A DNA stretch of 64,000 nt from Ectothiorhodosinus mongolicus (GTDB taxonomy: Bacteria > Pseudomonadota > Gammaproteobacteria > Ectothiorhodospirales > Ectothiorhodospiraceae). The notes under the pieces are model-generated. The model saw only the letters and a list, made by a program, of their open reading frames with translations, was not told the DNA's origin and searched no databases. Of the stretch, positions 9,643 to 17,384 are shown piece after piece. A program made the translations under genes and the position numbers. Positions within the stretch are counted from its first letter, which is position 1; the number at the start of each line of letters is the position of its first letter. Where the stretch lies: contig NZ_CP023018.1 of NCBI RefSeq assembly GCF_022406875.1, forward strand, positions 1,068,784 through 1,132,783. The letters run 5' to 3'.

Positions 9643-9960
9643 TTAGCGCAGGGTGGACAGATAGGCAGCGATCTCGCGGATTTCCTCGTCGCTGTAACCC
9701 GTCGCATGACGGCCCATAACGGTCGCAGGGCGCGTGCCATCTCTAAAAGCAATCATGTTGCGCGTCAAGATCTCCTCTGGAATCCCGTAAATGCTGGGCA
9801 TGTCGCCTGAAGCTCTGCCATCTGTGCCATGGCAGGCGAAACAGGTTGCCGCCATCAGAGCCCCGCGTGTCACATCTGTTGCCTGAGCATTGCCCGCAAA
9901 GCTGGCGACTACAAACAGGGCCGATAGTGCAGCGGTTTTTATAGCTGTGCTTTTTTTCAC
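9643..9960 (-). CDS. fccA: Monoheme cytochrome c, partner of FccB
   Basis: A 105-residue secreted class I cytochrome c. A Sec signal peptide (about residues 1-27, ending GNAQA) precedes one CFACH heme site near residue 40. The Met in TVMGRHA is the likely sixth ligand. It should accept electrons from FccB in the periplasm. It is a single-heme form, shorter than the diheme FccA of Allochromatium. The start is GTG at 9960 with AGGAGG 8 bp before it. It is the first gene of the fccAB pair. Confidence 0.88.
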   Translation of the reverse strand: MKKSTAIKTAALSALFVVASFAGNAQATDVTRGALMAATCFACHGTDGRASGDMPSIYGIPEEILTRNMIAFRDGTRPATVMGRHATGYSDEEIREIAAYLSTLR

Positions 9961-10112
9961 CGGCTTATCCTCCTATGGGTACTTCTTTATCTTTTAAACC
10001 AGGTTTACAAAAGTGTTCTTAAATGATCACGTGTCAATATTGAGACAGTCCCCCTACCAAATCAAACAGTATTTGCTAATAGGCTTTTGCTATAACGCTG
10101 AGAAGCCGCGGC

Positions 10113-10976
10113 TTAGAGATCGCCGAAACGCTCATAGCTCCAGACATATTGGTTGGGACACTGACGAACCAGTTGCTCTATAGCCTGGTTAAGCGCTTGG
10201 GTAGCTAGCCCAACATCAGGATTAAATAGATCTTTTGGGGTAGGGACGCAGCGGTAACGATAGCCTTGTCCCTTAGGAAGGCGCTCAGCAAAGGCAAATA
10301 AAACCCGCGCACTATGCTGGCGGGCAAGTTTGGGCAAAAGAGTCATAGTCAGTGCTGGCTGACCAAAGAACAAAGCGGGTATGCCCTGGCCGCGTTTGGG
10401 TTTTTGATCAGGAAGCAGACCAACAATTCCTCCAGTTTGCAGGGCATCACGAATCATTCTCAGACCACTGCGATCAGCCGGGGCAAGCTTTGCCCCCGTA
10501 GCGGATCTTGCGCGGCGAATCGGTTCATCCAGCCAATGGGCTCGCGGTGGGCGATACATGCTGGTCATGGGCCCAAAACTGGCGGCCTGTAAACCGGCAA
10601 ATTCCCAGCTGCCTAAGTGCGGTGACACCAGAAAAACACCGGTTTTGCTGCGCAATGCCTCCTCGAGCAGATGCTCATTTTCACCAACTTGGCGCAATGC
10701 TTGAATGCGTTTGGGGCCTGCGCGCCACAACCAGGGAGCTTCAGTCAGGGCTTTACCCGTCTCGATCAAACTGGCGCGTGCTGTGGATTTTTGCCAGCTA
10801 GGGTCCTTGTCTACAAAACACCTAGCGATATTCTCTAAGGTGTTTTGCTTGAGGCGATTGGGGACCACCCACACCAGCCAACCCAGCGCTGCGCCGATCG
10901 CGTGATTGACGCGTAACGGTAGGCGAGAGAGTAGGGCGAAAGAAAAAAAGATCAGGGCGTGATCGGGACGCGTCAT
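10113..10976 (-). CDS. Lipid A biosynthesis acyltransferase (LpxL/HtrB family)
   Basis: A 287-residue inner-membrane acyltransferase that should add a secondary acyl chain to the lipid A precursor. HLGSWEFAGLQ holds the HX4E catalytic motif, and GGIVGLLPDQKPKRGQG matches the conserved block of the LpxL/LpxM/LpxP group. An N-terminal hydrophobic helix lies around residues 6-35. I chose the ATG at 10976. The longer frame from 11024 would run through a terminator hairpin at 10997-11021. Which secondary chain it adds cannot be told. Confidence 0.88.
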   Translation of the reverse strand: MTRPDHALIFFSFALLSRLPLRVNHAIGAALGWLVWVVPNRLKQNTLENIARCFVDKDPSWQKSTARASLIETGKALTEAPWLWRAGPKRIQALRQVGENEHLLEEALRSKTGVFLVSPHLGSWEFAGLQAASFGPMTSMYRPPRAHWLDEPIRRARSATGAKLAPADRSGLRMIRDALQTGGIVGLLPDQKPKRGQGIPALFFGQPALTMTLLPKLARQHSARVLFAFAERLPKGQGYRYRCVPTPKDLFNPDVGLATQALNQAIEQLVRQCPNQYVWSYERFGDL

Positions 10977-10996
10977 AACACGAGCAAGATAAGGCG

Positions 10997-11021
10997 AAAA
11001 AAAACCCCCGACAAGCGGGGG
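10997..11021 (-). terminator. Intrinsic terminator ending the non-coding RNA candidate or fnr transcript
   Basis: Read leftward: CCCCCG, loop, CGGGGG (11005-11010 with 11016-11021) followed by eight T (plus-strand A run 10997-11004). It lies 236 bp past the stop of the FNR gene and just before the acyltransferase start. It would therefore end a transcript that contains the 11022-11225 structured region. Confidence 0.85.
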
Positions 11022-11225
11022 CATGAATTTCCTTGCGGAGGAATGGGTCTAGCCCGATCTTGGACTGTATTAGGGATCCTTCCGCTAGCTGGTTTGAGTT
11101 CCGTCTCTGTTACCAGCTTTGCTTCCTGCGCGCACACCCAGTACGCATTTGTAGTTTGCGGGAATGGATCGTGACTCGCAGCCACTCAAAGCGCCTCGAA
11201 TGGCGCAAAAGAGCGGAAATCATGT
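10997..11225 (-). ncRNA. Candidate structured non-coding RNA, about 230 nt
   Basis: This gap between the FNR gene and the acyltransferase gene holds no convincing gene. Read leftward, a set of nested pairings can be seen. A closing helix pairs 11215-11224 with 11022-11032 (10 bp, one bulge). A 5-bp hairpin is at 11191-11206. A second helix pairs 11158-11170 with 11075-11085 (11 pairs with small bulges). Inside it are a 6-bp hairpin (11130-11146) and a perfect 7-bp hairpin (11087-11118). A short GGG/CCC hairpin (11045-11055) follows, then a strong terminator. The loop near 11104 exposes ACGGAA closed by GAG/CUC, like a CsrA/RsmA site. I do not recognise the 6S, tmRNA, RNase P or SRP signatures. 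It could be an sRNA or a structured 3' UTR of fnr. Confidence 0.5.
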
Positions 11226-11256
11226 AGGAATTTTCTGAAACCGCGAATTAAAAAGC

Positions 11257-12024
11257 TCAGGATGCCGTATCGCGCGCAGTGACGACATCTTCAACCGTGT
11301 GCGTTCCGGAGACTTTTAACAAACCGTCGAAATCATCAATCATGATCAGCTTGCGCTCTACGCGAACCAGCCCGGCACTTTGAAAGCGGGTAAACAAGCG
11401 GCTGACGGTCTCTACCGCCAAGCCGAGATAATTGGCGATATCATTGCGTGACATCGTCAGGTTAAATTCATTGCGGGAGAAACCTCTGGCTCCAAGCCGA
11501 TTGGAAAGACCCAATAAAAAGGAGGCCATACGCGCTTCTGAGGATTTTTTTCCCAGCAACATCATAAAGTGTTCGTCAGTTTGGATCTCCCGACTCATCA
11601 TGCGAAATAGCTGATGCTGTAGCCCGGGTATCCTTGATGACAGCTCCTGTAGGCGATCAAAGGGGATCTCGCAAATGCTGGTAGTTTCCAGCGCGCGAGC
11701 GGCACAAGGGTGCGCGCCATCGCTGATGGCATCTAGGCCCAGCAGTTCACCGGGTAGATGAAAGCCCGTGACTTGTTCTTGTCCATCATCAGTGAGGGTA
11801 TAAGTCTTCACCGTGCCTGAGCGCACGGCATAGAGCGCGTGCAGGCGGTCGCCGGGGCGATAGAGGTGTTCTTTGCGTTGCAATGGGCGTCGCCGACTAA
11901 TGATTTGCTCCAACAGATTAAGCTCTTCATCGCTGATTCCCAACGGAATACACAAATCGTGCAGACCACAGGTCTTACAAGCCTTTTTAAGGCTTCCCAG
12001 ATCAAGGATTTTTGGGGCAGACAT
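11257..12024 (-). CDS. fnr: FNR-type oxygen-sensing transcription regulator (copy 1)
   Basis: A 255-residue CRP/FNR regulator. CKTCGLHDLC is the CX2CX5C cluster motif and HPCAARALE supplies the fourth cysteine, so a [4Fe-4S] oxygen-labile cluster is expected. The C-terminal helix-turn-helix NYLGLAVETVSRLFTRFQ has the E-xx-SR recognition residues of FNR, which predicts TTGAT-N4-ATCAA sites. I took the ATG at 12024 (MSAPKILDL). A second ATG at 12036 lies only 1 nt from AAGGAG. A close paralog lies at 38209-38982. The gene is divergent from hisB. Confidence 0.92.
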   Translation of the reverse strand: MSAPKILDLGSLKKACKTCGLHDLCIPLGISDEELNLLEQIISRRRPLQRKEHLYRPGDRLHALYAVRSGTVKTYTLTDDGQEQVTGFHLPGELLGLDAISDGAHPCAARALETTSICEIPFDRLQELSSRIPGLQHQLFRMMSREIQTDEHFMMLLGKKSSEARMASFLLGLSNRLGARGFSRNEFNLTMSRNDIANYLGLAVETVSRLFTRFQSAGLVRVERKLIMIDDFDGLLKVSGTHTVEDVVTARDTAS

Positions 12025-12116
12025 GGTGCAGCACATGCTCCTTTGGCCTTAATGCCAGCAAAAACCTTAACTTAAGTGCGGCTAAAAGGACAAGACTGGT
12101 TAATTTTTGTTAGCCA

Positions 12117-12145
12117 CTGACGGGCTTTTCCTGTGATACGATAAG
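12117..12145 (+). promoter_or_regulatory. Probable sigma-70 promoter of the his operon
   Basis: CTGACG (12117-12122) and GATAAG (12140-12145) are spaced 17 bp, each 4 of 6 to consensus, with a start near 12152. The leader is only about 20 nt, so no room is left for a his-leader attenuator. Confidence 0.4.
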
Positions 12146-12171
12146 AGTTTAGCAATCTATGTCAGGATTTT

Positions 12172-12765
12172 ATGGGCTCGCGCATAACTCAGATCAAGAG
12201 ATCGACACTTGAAACACAAATTCAGGTCGATTTGGATCTCGATGGACAGGGGTGTTCGGAAATTAACACCGGTGTGCCCTTTTTTGATCATATGCTGGAC
12301 CAAGTGGCGCGGCATGGGTGTTTGGATTTGAAGATTCAGGCCACGGGCGACGTACACGTTGACGATCACCATACGGTGGAGGACGTGGGAATTAGCCTTG
12401 GTCAGGCCTTTGCTGCCGCGCTCGGTGATAAATCCGGAATTCGTCGTTATGGTTATGCCTATGTGCCTCTGGATGAGGCTCTGTCCCGAGCGGTGGTCGA
12501 TTTCTCGGGGCGTCCGGGCTTGGAGTATGCCGTGATCTACCCTCGTGCCCGAATCGGTCATTTCGATGTGGATTTGGTTGAGGAGTTCTTCCGGGGCTTT
12601 GTCAGTCATGCTCGCGCTACCGTACATCTGGATTCGATCCGCGGGCGCAATGCGCATCACATTGCTGAGACGGTATTCAAGGCCTTCGGACGAGCCGTGC
12701 GCATGGCAGCCGAGGATGATCCTAGAATGCAGGGGCAAACCCCTTCAACCAAAGGCGTCCTGTAA
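12172..12765 (+). CDS. hisB: Imidazoleglycerol-phosphate dehydratase
   Basis: A 197-residue monofunctional HisB (the phosphatase domain of the enterobacterial fusion is absent). It dehydrates imidazoleglycerol phosphate in histidine synthesis. Paired metal motifs DDHHTVED (near residue 63) and AHHIAE (near 160) are present. AGGA lies 4 bp before the ATG. It is the first gene of a tight his cluster; hisH follows after 11 bp. Confidence 0.97.
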   Translation: MGSRITQIKRSTLETQIQVDLDLDGQGCSEINTGVPFFDHMLDQVARHGCLDLKIQATGDVHVDDHHTVEDVGISLGQAFAAALGDKSGIRRYGYAYVPLDEALSRAVVDFSGRPGLEYAVIYPRARIGHFDVDLVEEFFRGFVSHARATVHLDSIRGRNAHHIAETVFKAFGRAVRMAAEDDPRMQGQTPSTKGVL

Positions 12766-12776
12766 GCCCAAAAGCC

Positions 12777-13424
12777 ATGAACCGCGTTGTTGTGATCGAC
12801 TATGGCATGGGGAATCTTCGCTCTGTGGTGAAGGCTCTTGAGCATGTGGCTTCGAAGCAGGCCCATGTCGCTTTAACGGCATCTCCTGAAGAAATTTTGG
12901 AAGCAGACCGAGTGGTGTTCCCGGGCCAGGGAGCAGCGCGTGATTGTATGCAGGCTTTGAGGAATTCGGGTGTTCTCGCAGCGCTGCGTCAGGTGGCCAC
13001 TGACCGTCCATTTCTAGGTATCTGCATGGGCATGCAAGTGCTGCTGGATCACAGTGAGGAAAACGCCGGAACAGACTGCTTGGGTTTAGTGCCGGGACGG
13101 GTCACCCGCTTTGCAAAACAGCAACCTGATGCGGATGGCAGCTGCTTGAAAATCCCCCACATGGGTTGGAATCAGATCCGCCAAACCGTCCCCCATCCGC
13201 TTTGGCGCGGGATTGCCCAAGACAGCCACTTTTATTTTGTTCACAGTTATTATGTGCAGCCGGAATCTGCAGAAAGCGTGGCGGGTATGACTGATTATGG
13301 CATCAGCTTTTGTTCAGCCATGGCCTGCGGTAATGTTTTTGCCATGCAAAGTCATCCGGAAAAGAGTGCTGCCCCGGGACTGAGGCTTTTGCAAAACTTC
13401 ATGTCCTGGAAAGGCGACTGCTAA
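12777..13424 (+). CDS. hisH: Imidazole glycerol phosphate synthase, glutaminase subunit
   Basis: A 215-residue class I glutamine amidotransferase that supplies ammonia to HisF. The nucleophile is in FLGICMGMQVLL (Cys near residue 83), and the His/Glu of the triad are in MQSHPEKS near residue 193. The length is normal. It lies between hisB and hisA in the same orientation. Confidence 0.97.
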   Translation: MNRVVVIDYGMGNLRSVVKALEHVASKQAHVALTASPEEILEADRVVFPGQGAARDCMQALRNSGVLAALRQVATDRPFLGICMGMQVLLDHSEENAGTDCLGLVPGRVTRFAKQQPDADGSCLKIPHMGWNQIRQTVPHPLWRGIAQDSHFYFVHSYYVQPESAESVAGMTDYGISFCSAMACGNVFAMQSHPEKSAAPGLRLLQNFMSWKGDC

Positions 13425-13446
13425 TCGCATCTCAAGAGAAACGATC

Positions 13447-14184
13447 ATGTTGGTGATACCTGCCATAGACTTAAAGGAAGGCAAATGTGTCCGCTTGCGC
13501 CAAGGACGCATGCAAGACAGTACCGTGTTTTCGGATGATCCGCTGGAGGTGGCAGAGCGCTGGGTCGAAGAAGGCGCCAAGCGCTTGCACATGGTTGATC
13601 TAGATGGCGCTTTCGCGGGCAAGCCGAAAAATGCGGGTATCATCGCGAAAATCGTCGAGCGGTTCCCGGACTTGGCCGTGCAAGTGGGTGGTGGAATCCG
13701 TGATGATGATACCGTCCAAGCCTATCTGGATGCCGGAGTGGAATGGGTCATTATCGGCACCAAAGCCGTAAGTACACCGCATTTTGTGAACGATCTATGC
13801 TTGGAGTTCCCTAACCGAATTATCGTCGGTCTGGATGCTCGCGACGGGAAGGTCGCGATCGATGGCTGGTCCAAGTTGTCCAATCATGATGTGATCGACA
13901 TGGCTCAGCTATTTGAACGCGATGGGGTGGCAGGCATTATTTTTACGGATATTTCCCGAGACGGCATGATGCAAGGGGTGAATGTCGAGGCCACCCGTGA
14001 ATTGGCGCAAAGTGTCCATATCCCGGTCTTTGCCTCTGGTGGGGTGACCGATATTGAAGACATCCGCCGCCTGTGTGATGTGGCCCATGAGGGTATTGAT
14101 GGGGTGATCGTTGGGCGCGCGCTGTACGAGGGCACTATCAGTTTGGCAGAAGCTCAAGCCCTAGCCGATAGCTTCGACCGCTAG
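13447..14184 (+). CDS. hisA: Phosphoribosylformimino-AICAR-phosphate isomerase
   Basis: A 245-residue TIM barrel that performs the Amadori rearrangement of ProFAR to PRFAR. The first catalytic Asp lies in [14 protein letters not shown] and the second in [10 protein letters not shown]; the phosphate-binding half repeats are [13 protein letters not shown] and [12 protein letters not shown]. The length is normal. AAGAG precedes the ATG. hisF begins within about 15 bp of the stop. Confidence 0.97.
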   Translation: MLVIPAIDLKEGKCVRLRQGRMQDSTVFSDDPLEVAERWVEEGAKRLHMVDLDGAFAGKPKNAGIIAKIVERFPDLAVQVGGGIRDDDTVQAYLDAGVEWVIIGTKAVSTPHFVNDLCLEFPNRIIVGLDARDGKVAIDGWSKLSNHDVIDMAQLFERDGVAGIIFTDISRDGMMQGVNVEATRELAQSVHIPVFASGGVTDIEDIRRLCDVAHEGIDGVIVGRALYEGTISLAEAQALADSFDR

Positions 14185-14198
14185 GATTGACGAACGCG

Positions 14199-14972
14199 AT
14201 GCTCGCCAAACGCATAATCCCCTGTCTCGATGTGGATCGCGGTCGCGTTGTTAAGGGCGTCAATTTTGTCGACATTCGTGATGCGGGCGATCCCGTTGAA
14301 GTGGCGCGACGCTATGATGCCGAGGGCGCTGATGAAATCACCTTTTTGGACATTACAGCCAGCTCAGATGAGCGGGAAACCATTGTTCATGTGGTCGAGG
14401 AAGTAGCAACCCAAGTATTTATTCCCCTGACCGTGGGGGGTGGCATCCGTCAGGTCAGTGACATCCGACGTTTATTGAATGCGGGTGCTGATAAGGTTTC
14501 GATTAACACGGCGGCGGTTTTCAATCCCAATTTCGTGCATGAGGCTGCCGATAAGGTGGGCTCACAATGTATTGTGGTGGCCATCGATGCCAAGCGGGTA
14601 TCCGCGCCCGACGCCGAGCCTCGATGGGAGATTTTTACCCATGGGGGACGTAAGCCCACAGGTTTGGAAGCCGTAGCCTGGGCCCAGCGCATGGTGGATT
14701 ATGGGGCCGGTGAATTGCTGCTCACCAGTATGGATAGAGACGGCACAAAGATCGGCTTTGATTTACCGCTAACCCGTGCCATCTCAGATGCGGTGAGTGT
14801 TCCAGTGATTGCTTCTGGAGGTGTCGGCAACTTGCAGCATTTGGTAGAAGGCGTCACTCTGGGTCACGCCGATGCCGTATTAGCTGCCAGTATTTTCCAT
14901 TTTGGCGAACACACCATTGGTGAGGCGAAAGCCTACATGCGGGAGCATGGCGTTGAGGTGCGACTGGACTGA
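14199..14972 (+). CDS. hisF: Imidazole glycerol phosphate synthase, cyclase subunit
   Basis: A 257-residue TIM barrel that uses HisH-derived ammonia to form imidazole glycerol phosphate and AICAR. Catalytic aspartates are in [14 protein letters not shown] and TSMDRDGT. I chose the ATG at 14199 ([10 protein letters not shown]), which matches the family N-terminus and has AGGA about 12 bp upstream. A TTG at 14187 would add 4 residues but sits directly on that ribosome site. Confidence 0.97.
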   Translation: MLAKRIIPCLDVDRGRVVKGVNFVDIRDAGDPVEVARRYDAEGADEITFLDITASSDERETIVHVVEEVATQVFIPLTVGGGIRQVSDIRRLLNAGADKVSINTAAVFNPNFVHEAADKVGSQCIVVAIDAKRVSAPDAEPRWEIFTHGGRKPTGLEAVAWAQRMVDYGAGELLLTSMDRDGTKIGFDLPLTRAISDAVSVPVIASGGVGNLQHLVEGVTLGHADAVLAASIFHFGEHTIGEAKAYMREHGVEVRLD

Positions 14973-14973
14973 T

Positions 14974-15369
14974 ATGGATACGCTGCTTGAAGACATAGCT
15001 TGGAATAGCGATGGGTTATTGCCGGTGATCACCCAAGATGCAGGCAGCGGCCAAGTGCTTATGCTGGCTTGGATGAATCGTCAGGCTTTGTTGAAAACCG
15101 TCGAATTGGGTGAGGCCGTCTACTGGTCACGTTCGCGTCAAAGACTATGGCATAAGGGCGAAGAGTCGGGGCACGTGCAGCGGGTGAAGCAGCTGCGCTT
15201 GGATTGTGATGGCGATACTTTGTTATTGCAGGTAGAACAGGCCGGCGGAGTGGCCTGTCACACGGGCCGTGCGCACTGCTTTTTCAGGGGGCTGGTGGAT
15301 GGTCAATGGACGGTCTTAGAGCCGATATTGAAGGATCCTGATTTGTTGTACGGCAAGGGGCGTCAATAA
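14974..15369 (+). CDS. hisI: Phosphoribosyl-AMP cyclohydrolase
   Basis: A 131-residue PRA-CH, separate from HisE. It opens the adenine ring of phosphoribosyl-AMP. Metal-binding residues are in [11 protein letters not shown] and in [30 protein letters not shown] is the family signature. The ATG at 14974 lies 1 bp after the hisF stop. The frame is open further upstream inside hisF, but that part is not family sequence. The stop overlaps the hisE start by 1 bp. Confidence 0.96.
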   Translation: MDTLLEDIAWNSDGLLPVITQDAGSGQVLMLAWMNRQALLKTVELGEAVYWSRSRQRLWHKGEESGHVQRVKQLRLDCDGDTLLLQVEQAGGVACHTGRAHCFFRGLVDGQWTVLEPILKDPDLLYGKGRQ

Positions 15370-15698
15370 TGTCTGAGCAGGCACAGATTCTGCAAAACCT
15401 TATGGAACTACTTGAGTCCCGGAAAACGGCCAGCCCTGATGCATCATATGTATCCAGTCTGTATCAAAAAGGCTTGGATGTCGTGCTTAAAAAGATTGGT
15501 GAAGAGTCAGCAGAGACCATTATTGCGGCGAAAAATGGCGAACAAGATGCGCTGATTTATGAATTGGCTGACTTGTGGTTTCACACCTTGGTGTTGATGA
15601 GCCATCAGGGTATCCATCCTGATCAAGTCCTTTCTGAGCTGCAGCGTCGATTGGGAGTTTCAGGGCTGGAAGAAAAGGCCGGTCGTTCAACATCTTGA
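15369..15698 (+). CDS. hisE: Phosphoribosyl-ATP pyrophosphatase
   Basis: A 109-residue all-alpha MazG-like hydrolase that converts phosphoribosyl-ATP to phosphoribosyl-AMP. [14 protein letters not shown] and [14 protein letters not shown] carry the acidic metal-binding pattern of HisE. It is the last gene of the his cluster; the tatABC genes follow 76 bp later. hisG, hisD and hisC are not in this window. Confidence 0.95.
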   Translation: MSEQAQILQNLMELLESRKTASPDASYVSSLYQKGLDVVLKKIGEESAETIIAAKNGEQDALIYELADLWFHTLVLMSHQGIHPDQVLSELQRRLGVSGLEEKAGRSTS

Positions 15699-15725
15699 AA
15701 GCGGCTCTTTTAGCCACAAGATTTC

Positions 15726-15734
15726 TGGTATAAC
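15726..15734 (+). promoter_or_regulatory. Possible extended -10 promoter of tatABC
   Basis: TGG followed by TATAAC (15729-15734) is an extended -10 element in the 76-bp hisE-tatA gap, about 40 bp before the tatA ATG. No clear -35 is seen, as expected for this class. tatABC may therefore be transcribed independently of the his operon. Confidence 0.45.
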
Positions 15735-15774
15735 TCCAGGCAGAACATTATTTAAACGGGTTGAGGAGAAAAAT

Positions 15775-16017
15775 ATGGGTATCGGTGGCATCAGTATTTG
15801 GCAGCTGCTTATTATTCTGGTGATTGTCGTGCTGCTATTTGGCACGAAGAAGCTACGCAATATGGGTGGCGACTTGGGTAGCGCCATTAAGAATTTTCGC
15901 CAGTCGGTGAAAGAGGGTGAAGCTGAGGGTGACGAGAAAAAGACCCTCGAAGAGAATTCCGGGCATGTTTACGATGCCGAGGCAAGCGAAGACAAGACCA
16001 AGTCTGGCGATCGCTGA
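15775..16017 (+). CDS. tatA: Sec-independent protein translocase TatA
   Basis: An 80-residue pore-forming TatA. It has an N-terminal membrane helix ([33 protein letters not shown]) with the FG-TKKLR hinge and an amphipathic helix, then a charged tail. It works with TatBC to export folded twin-arginine proteins; FccB in this window has such a signal. GAGGAG lies 5 bp before the ATG. tatB starts 10 bp after the stop. Confidence 0.96.
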   Translation: MGIGGISIWQLLIILVIVVLLFGTKKLRNMGGDLGSAIKNFRQSVKEGEAEGDEKKTLEENSGHVYDAEASEDKTKSGDR

Positions 16018-16027
16018 TTGCTAAGCC

Positions 16028-16519
16028 ATGTTCGACTTCGGTTTTTGGGAGCTGGTCATTGTCGGTGTTGTCGCTTTGCTGGTGGTGGGCCCCGAGCGAC
16101 TGCCTGGGCTGGCCCGGCAAATTGGCCGTTGGGTAGGTAAGATCCGGCGCTTTGTCACCACGGTTAAATCAGACATCGAACAAGAGTTGCGTACTGATGA
16201 GCTCAAAAAAATGCTCGAGGATCAGGAGCGTGAGATTGGCCGTCTGAAAACCATGATGGAAAGCACCGAGGAAGACATACGCCAAGAAGTCGATAAAACC
16301 ACCGAGTCGGTGAAGTTGATGGAAGCTGAGCTGCGTCAAAATGGCCCGGCTACTGATTTCCCTAAGCCCGCGCAAGCTCAGCCCCCCAAACCGACTGCTG
16401 CCAAGACCAAGACGCCTACTAAGACCAGCCAAAGCAAGCCTACTAAGACCAGCCAAAGCAAGCCTACTAAGACCGCTAAGTCAGGTGGGAAAGCGGTAAA
16501 AGCCAAAAATGTCGACTGA
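16028..16519 (+). CDS. tatB: Sec-independent protein translocase TatB
   Basis: A 163-residue Tat[27 protein letters not shown] is the standard membrane helix with GPERLP hinge. A long amphipathic/coiled region follows (residues about 40-110), then a Lys/Thr/Ser/Pro-rich tail. The tail carries two and a half copies of an 8-residue repeat (KTSQSKPT). TatB hands substrates from TatC to TatA. Its end overlaps the tatC start by 11 bp. Confidence 0.95.
   Translation: MFDFGFWELVIVGVVALLVVGPERLPGLARQIGRWVGKIRRFVTTVKSDIEQELRTDELKKMLEDQEREIGRLKTMMESTEEDIRQEVDKTTESVKLMEAELRQNGPATDFPKPAQAQPPKPTAAKTKTPTKTSQSKPTKTSQSKPTKTAKSGGKAVKAKNVD
16415..16474 (+). repeat. 24-bp tandem repeat inside tatB
   Basis: Two identical 24-bp units (16415-16438, 16439-16462) and a 12-bp partial third unit keep the reading frame. 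They encode a repeated Lys/Thr/Ser/Gln/Pro tail in TatB. The exact identity suggests recent slippage and likely length variation between strains. Confidence 0.85.
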
Positions 16520-17384
16520 AAGCCAAAACGACGAAACACCGGTTAGCGGCGAGGGAACACTGCTGTCCCACCTAGTAGAGCTGCGTACTCGGTTGTTGCG
16601 CATTGTGGTCGTCATTCTGGTGATTTTTCTGGCCTTATTCCCGTTCGCCAATACGATTTATGCGGCGCTTGCCGGCCCCCTGATGGTGCATCTGCCCGAG
16701 GGCTCAAGCATGATCGCCATCGAGGTTGCGGCTCCGTTCTTGATTCCCTTTAAGTTGGTGTTGATGCTCGCGATTGTGATCGCCGTGCCCTACCTTTTGT
16801 ATCAGATCTGGGCCTTTATCGCGCCTGGCCTATATCGCCATGAGAAGCGCCTGGCCGTGCCTTTGCTGATATCCAGCACTTTGCTGTTTTATATTGGCAT
16901 GGCTTTTGCCTACTTTATTGTATTTCCTCTGATTTTTGCCTTTTTCACGGCTTCGGCACCCGAAGGTGTGTCCGTCATGACGGACATTGCCCGCTATTTG
17001 GACTTTGTGATTTTGCTGTTTTTGGCTTTTGGCATCGCATTTGAAGTGCCCATCGCCACCATCTTGTTGGTTGCCTTGGGGCTGACTACGCCTAAGGAGC
17101 TAGCGAAAAAAAGACCCTACGTGATCGTGGGTGTGTTCATGGTGGGTATGGTGCTCACCCCCCCCGATATCATCTCCCAGACTCTGCTGGCGCTGCCCAT
17201 GTGGGTGCTCTTTGAGATTGGCATTGTTCTCTCGAAATTCGTGGTGAAGAAAAAACAAGCAGACGACTCATCGAGCGACAGTGACGCTGAAGCTGATGAG
17301 GATTTGGATGCAGAGTTTGATCGCGCCATAGCCCAAGAGAGTCAGCTGCGTGGCGGTAAATCCGACCCCTCGGAGAAGGCATGA
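16509..17384 (+). CDS. tatC: Sec-independent protein translocase TatC
   Basis: A 291-residue six-helix membrane protein, the receptor for twin-arginine signals. [14 protein letters not shown] is the conserved N-terminal block, and [21 protein letters not shown] the conserved first cytoplasmic loop. The helices end near residue 240. The C-terminal tail is unusually acidic and long ([18 protein letters not shown]). It overlaps tatB at the start and gpmI (ATGA) at the end. Confidence 0.97.
   Translation: MSTESQNDETPVSGEGTLLSHLVELRTRLLRIVVVILVIFLALFPFANTIYAALAGPLMVHLPEGSSMIAIEVAAPFLIPFKLVLMLAIVIAVPYLLYQIWAFIAPGLYRHEKRLAVPLLISSTLLFYIGMAFAYFIVFPLIFAFFTASAPEGVSVMTDIARYLDFVILLFLAFGIAFEVPIATILLVALGLTTPKELAKKRPYVIVGVFMVGMVLTPPDIISQTLLALPMWVLFEIGIVLSKFVVKKKQADDSSSDSDAEADEDLDAEFDRAIAQESQLRGGKSDPSEKA

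Noticed and set aside
10026-10046. FNR box upstream of fccA (TTGACACGTGATCA on the leftward strand)
   Set aside because: The half sites do not keep the 4-base spacer of TTGAT-N4-ATCAA, and the first half has a mismatch.
10973-11185. A 70-codon leftward frame in the fnr-acyltransferase gap, also briefly considered as a tmRNA because of GCAAACTAC
   Set aside because: It runs through a strong terminator, has no ribosome site and no family resemblance. A tmRNA would need tRNA-like ends and a full tag frame, which are absent.
10997-11225. Identification of the structured region as 6S RNA
   Set aside because: Size and a closing helix fit, but the conserved central bubble sequences and the usual zapA neighbourhood are not seen; the inner part is multibranched rather than rod-like.
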